From positions 76,845 through 140,844 of the forward strand of contig JBFXAZ010000001.1 in assembly GCA_050183765.1 (NCBI GenBank): a stretch of DNA of 64,000 nucleotides, written 5' to 3'. Under the pieces are notes generated by a model. It worked only from the letters and a program-made list of their open reading frames with translations. It ran no database searches and was not told the origin of the DNA. Of this stretch, positions 62,590 through 64,000 are shown in pieces. The stretch is from JAFAZJ01 sp050183765 (GTDB lineage Bacteria; Pseudomonadota; Alphaproteobacteria; Reyranellales; Reyranellaceae). Positions within the stretch are counted from its first letter, which is position 1, and each line of letters opens with the position of its first letter. A program made the translations under genes and the position numbers.

Positions 62590-62949
62590 CTAGGTTCGCG
62601 GAGGTCGGGCAGGAGGCTCTGGCCCGAGCGCGTCGCCCGCGACGTCGCCGCCAGGGCGGATAACCTCACTCTGCTTCCAATGAATGTAAGCCATGCCCGA
62701 AAACAGCGGCGTGATTGAGAAGCACTTCGCCATACACGTTGTCGTCAATGTGCAGGTCTTTTGGCAGTCCGGAACGGCAGGTTTCTCAGTCGGGCAGCAC
62801 GGCATGCCGTCCGGCATCTCGGAAATTGTCGACGCATCCGCCATCATCGGCACGCTCATCGTGGTGACGAACGGGCCGCCAATAAGCCCCACGATCGCAA
62901 GGATCGGAAGCACCGTGCGGAGCCACACGCCGACTTTCATGAGCTTCAC
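62590..62949 (-). CDS. Cys-rich small membrane-anchored protein
   Basis: 119 residues. One N-terminal helix (LRTVLPILAIVGLIGGPFVT), then a Met/Cys-rich periplasmic stretch: PDGMPCCPTEKPAVPDC, CTLTTTCMAKC, giving seven Cys and several Met. That composition fits metal binding. It occurs in copper-resistance operons but has no assigned family here. Nothing is annotated at 62,460-62,589. Confidence 0.7.
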   Translation of the reverse strand: MKLMKVGVWLRTVLPILAIVGLIGGPFVTTMSVPMMADASTISEMPDGMPCCPTEKPAVPDCQKTCTLTTTCMAKCFSITPLFSGMAYIHWKQSEVIRPGGDVAGDALGPEPPARPPRT

Positions 62950-63395
62950 AATGCCATAGGAGGAACTCTATGGGAAGTCGCGCACTGGAGGCGGTTGCCA
63001 CAAGCTTCCAGCGTCGGAATTATTGCCGAACGGTCAACCTATTCGATGTTTCAAGAGGATTCGCACGCCGATCAGAAAGTGAGCCATGCTTGCGGCTTTT
63101 TCCGCGATTGACACATCCTTGCCACCGAAAGACTCATATCACTTACGGCAATGCCATTTTGTTGCTGATCGTCGCCATCGGACGGGGATTGCAGGCTCGC
63201 GGGAAGGTCGCGCTGCTGCAGCAGGGGCTGTTTCTCGGAGCGCTCGGCGAGAAGCATTTATGATTCAGTCGCTCTGCCTCGCCATCCCTGGGAGTTGGCG
63301 CCCTCACGTCTCGACTTAATTCCAAGTACGGAATCCTTTGCCTTTTGCGCCGCCGCATAGGTATCGTGCCTGACTGTTTGGCAGCAATTCGTGAT
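62950..63395. other. intergenic region upstream of the Cus group
   Basis: 446 bp with no gene I can support; a 61-codon minus-strand frame near 63,072-63,257 lacks a ribosome site and homology. The region probably holds the promoter for the minus-strand genes. A GGGAAGGT stretch near 63,201 is half of a CueR-like site, with no clear second half. Confidence 0.45.
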
Positions 63396-63881
63396 CTATC
63401 GATGAGCCGGGAGCCGCGGGGCGCTTTCCGGGGGAGGCTGGCGCTCCAGTTGAGAAATCAGTTCCTTCATCTCGGCAATTTCCTTCACCTGTGTCTGTAA
63501 AATGCTGTCAGCCAGCGCCCGTACGCGTGGATTCCGGATATGGGCGCGCTCGCTGGTCATCACCGCAATCGAATGATGAGGAATCATGGCCTTCATGTAG
63601 GCAACGTCGTCAACCGTCTCCTGGCTGCGCACCAGCCACAAGGCGCCCGAGAACGCAATGGCCGCGCAAACCACGATCACGGCATTGGCCGCCCCGCCCT
63701 TGTACATGCTCCACATGAAGCCGAGCATCAGCACGGCCATCGTCGCGCCCATCACGACAGCCATCCAGGCCCGCGTCTGACTGAAGAAGACGTGGTCGAT
63801 CGCGTAGGTGTTGAGATACATCAACACGAACATCACGAGAGTCGACACGACAATCATTGCCGCAAAGCGCGCATAGGACAT
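63396..63881 (-). CDS. DUF305 protein with membrane N-terminus
   Basis: 161 residues. Three hydrophobic helices (MIVVSTLVMFVLMYL, MAVVMGATMAVLMLGFMW, ANAVIVVCAAIAFSGALWLV) precede a DUF305 ferritin-like helical part: DVAYMKAMIPHHSIAVMTSE, with the HHSIAVM metal-type motif. DUF305 proteins accompany copper systems. ATG 63,881 has AAGGGG upstream; an earlier in-frame start at 63,965 lacks one. Confidence 0.87.
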   Translation of the reverse strand: MSYARFAAMIVVSTLVMFVLMYLNTYAIDHVFFSQTRAWMAVVMGATMAVLMLGFMWSMYKGGAANAVIVVCAAIAFSGALWLVRSQETVDDVAYMKAMIPHHSIAVMTSERAHIRNPRVRALADSILQTQVKEIAEMKELISQLERQPPPESAPRLPAHR

Positions 63882-64000
63882 TTGACGACCCCTTTTCGAT
63901 CCTTGTCGATCAAGGGTAACAACGGGGGCACCCGGAGGTTGCATCGCCAACCTCGACAATAGCAAGCAAAGATGAACGCCTGCCGACGAGGGCTAGCCAT

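Larger units (their letters stand above)
55650..64000. mobile_element. element 2: integrative element with copper/silver efflux cargo (partial)
   Basis: Starts at the second tRNA-Leu 3' half and its own integrase and runs past the right edge. Cargo seen: cusA, cusB, YtkA/FixH-like, Cys-rich and DUF305 genes, all minus strand. Expected but not seen: right att copy with the intact tRNA-Leu, CusC, and regulators. Base composition is lower in GC than the core. Confidence 0.65.

Noticed and set aside
63072..63257. A 61-codon minus-strand gene in the Cus promoter region
   Set aside because: No ribosome site, no domain and no coupling with neighbours.

Overview
The window looks like chromosome of a very GC-rich alphaproteobacterium with two integrated elements at its right end. 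Evidence for the class is gene order and content: secA divergent from a parvulin gene followed by argJ and mutT; a comF, grxC, nitrilase and DUF1178 neighbourhood with an NDUFAF5-like methyltransferase; bolA divergent from a J-domain gene; an AatA-type aminotransferase. A Reyranella-like or other Rhodospirillales/Hyphomicrobiales member is a guess from gene content only.

Positions 1-42,800 are core-like, with short operons on both strands. They hold protein export and folding (SecA, a SurA/PpiC parvulin, a periplasmic cyclophilin), arginine synthesis (ArgJ), nucleotide sanitation (MutT), redox (glutaredoxin, a small cytochrome c), amino acid metabolism (AatA, Lrp), signalling (a three-PAS histidine kinase, a class III adenylate cyclase, an ECF-like sigma factor), and the set permuted ATP-grasp / alpha-E / transglutaminase-like. 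Three families of palindromic intergenic repeats recur. Several genes look decayed or catalytically altered: a RelE/ParE-type toxin with one in-frame amber codon (24,942), a transglutaminase-like protein whose nucleophilic Cys is Arg, and a CpaF/VirB11-like ATPase that has lost its Walker A lysine and other motifs.

At 42,826-42,880 and 55,650-55,704 lie two 55-bp direct repeats (51/55 identical) that are the 3' half of a tRNA-Leu(CAA), both on the minus strand and both lacking the 5' half. Each is followed by a tyrosine recombinase gene. The simplest reading is two elements integrated in tandem at one tRNA-Leu gene, with the intact tRNA to the right of the window.

Element 1 (about 12.8 kb) resembles a phage satellite of the PICI type: integrase, AlpA-like regulator, a primase-polymerase/RepA helicase protein preceded by a paralogue lacking the catalytic acidic residues, a palindrome-rich origin candidate, a TerS-like protein with no large terminase or capsid genes, and a divergent XRE/ImmA switch with paired operator-like repeats. 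Its right part carries a restriction-modification locus (cytosine methyltransferase, Vsr, a divergent protein with a PD-(D/E)XK-like motif) and an HNH-like protein. This is the most novel part of the window.

Element 2 starts at 55,650 and runs past the right edge. It has its own integrase and a minus-strand copper/silver efflux group (DUF305 protein, Cys-rich small protein, YtkA/FixH-like protein, CusB, CusA); no outer-membrane CusC gene is in view.
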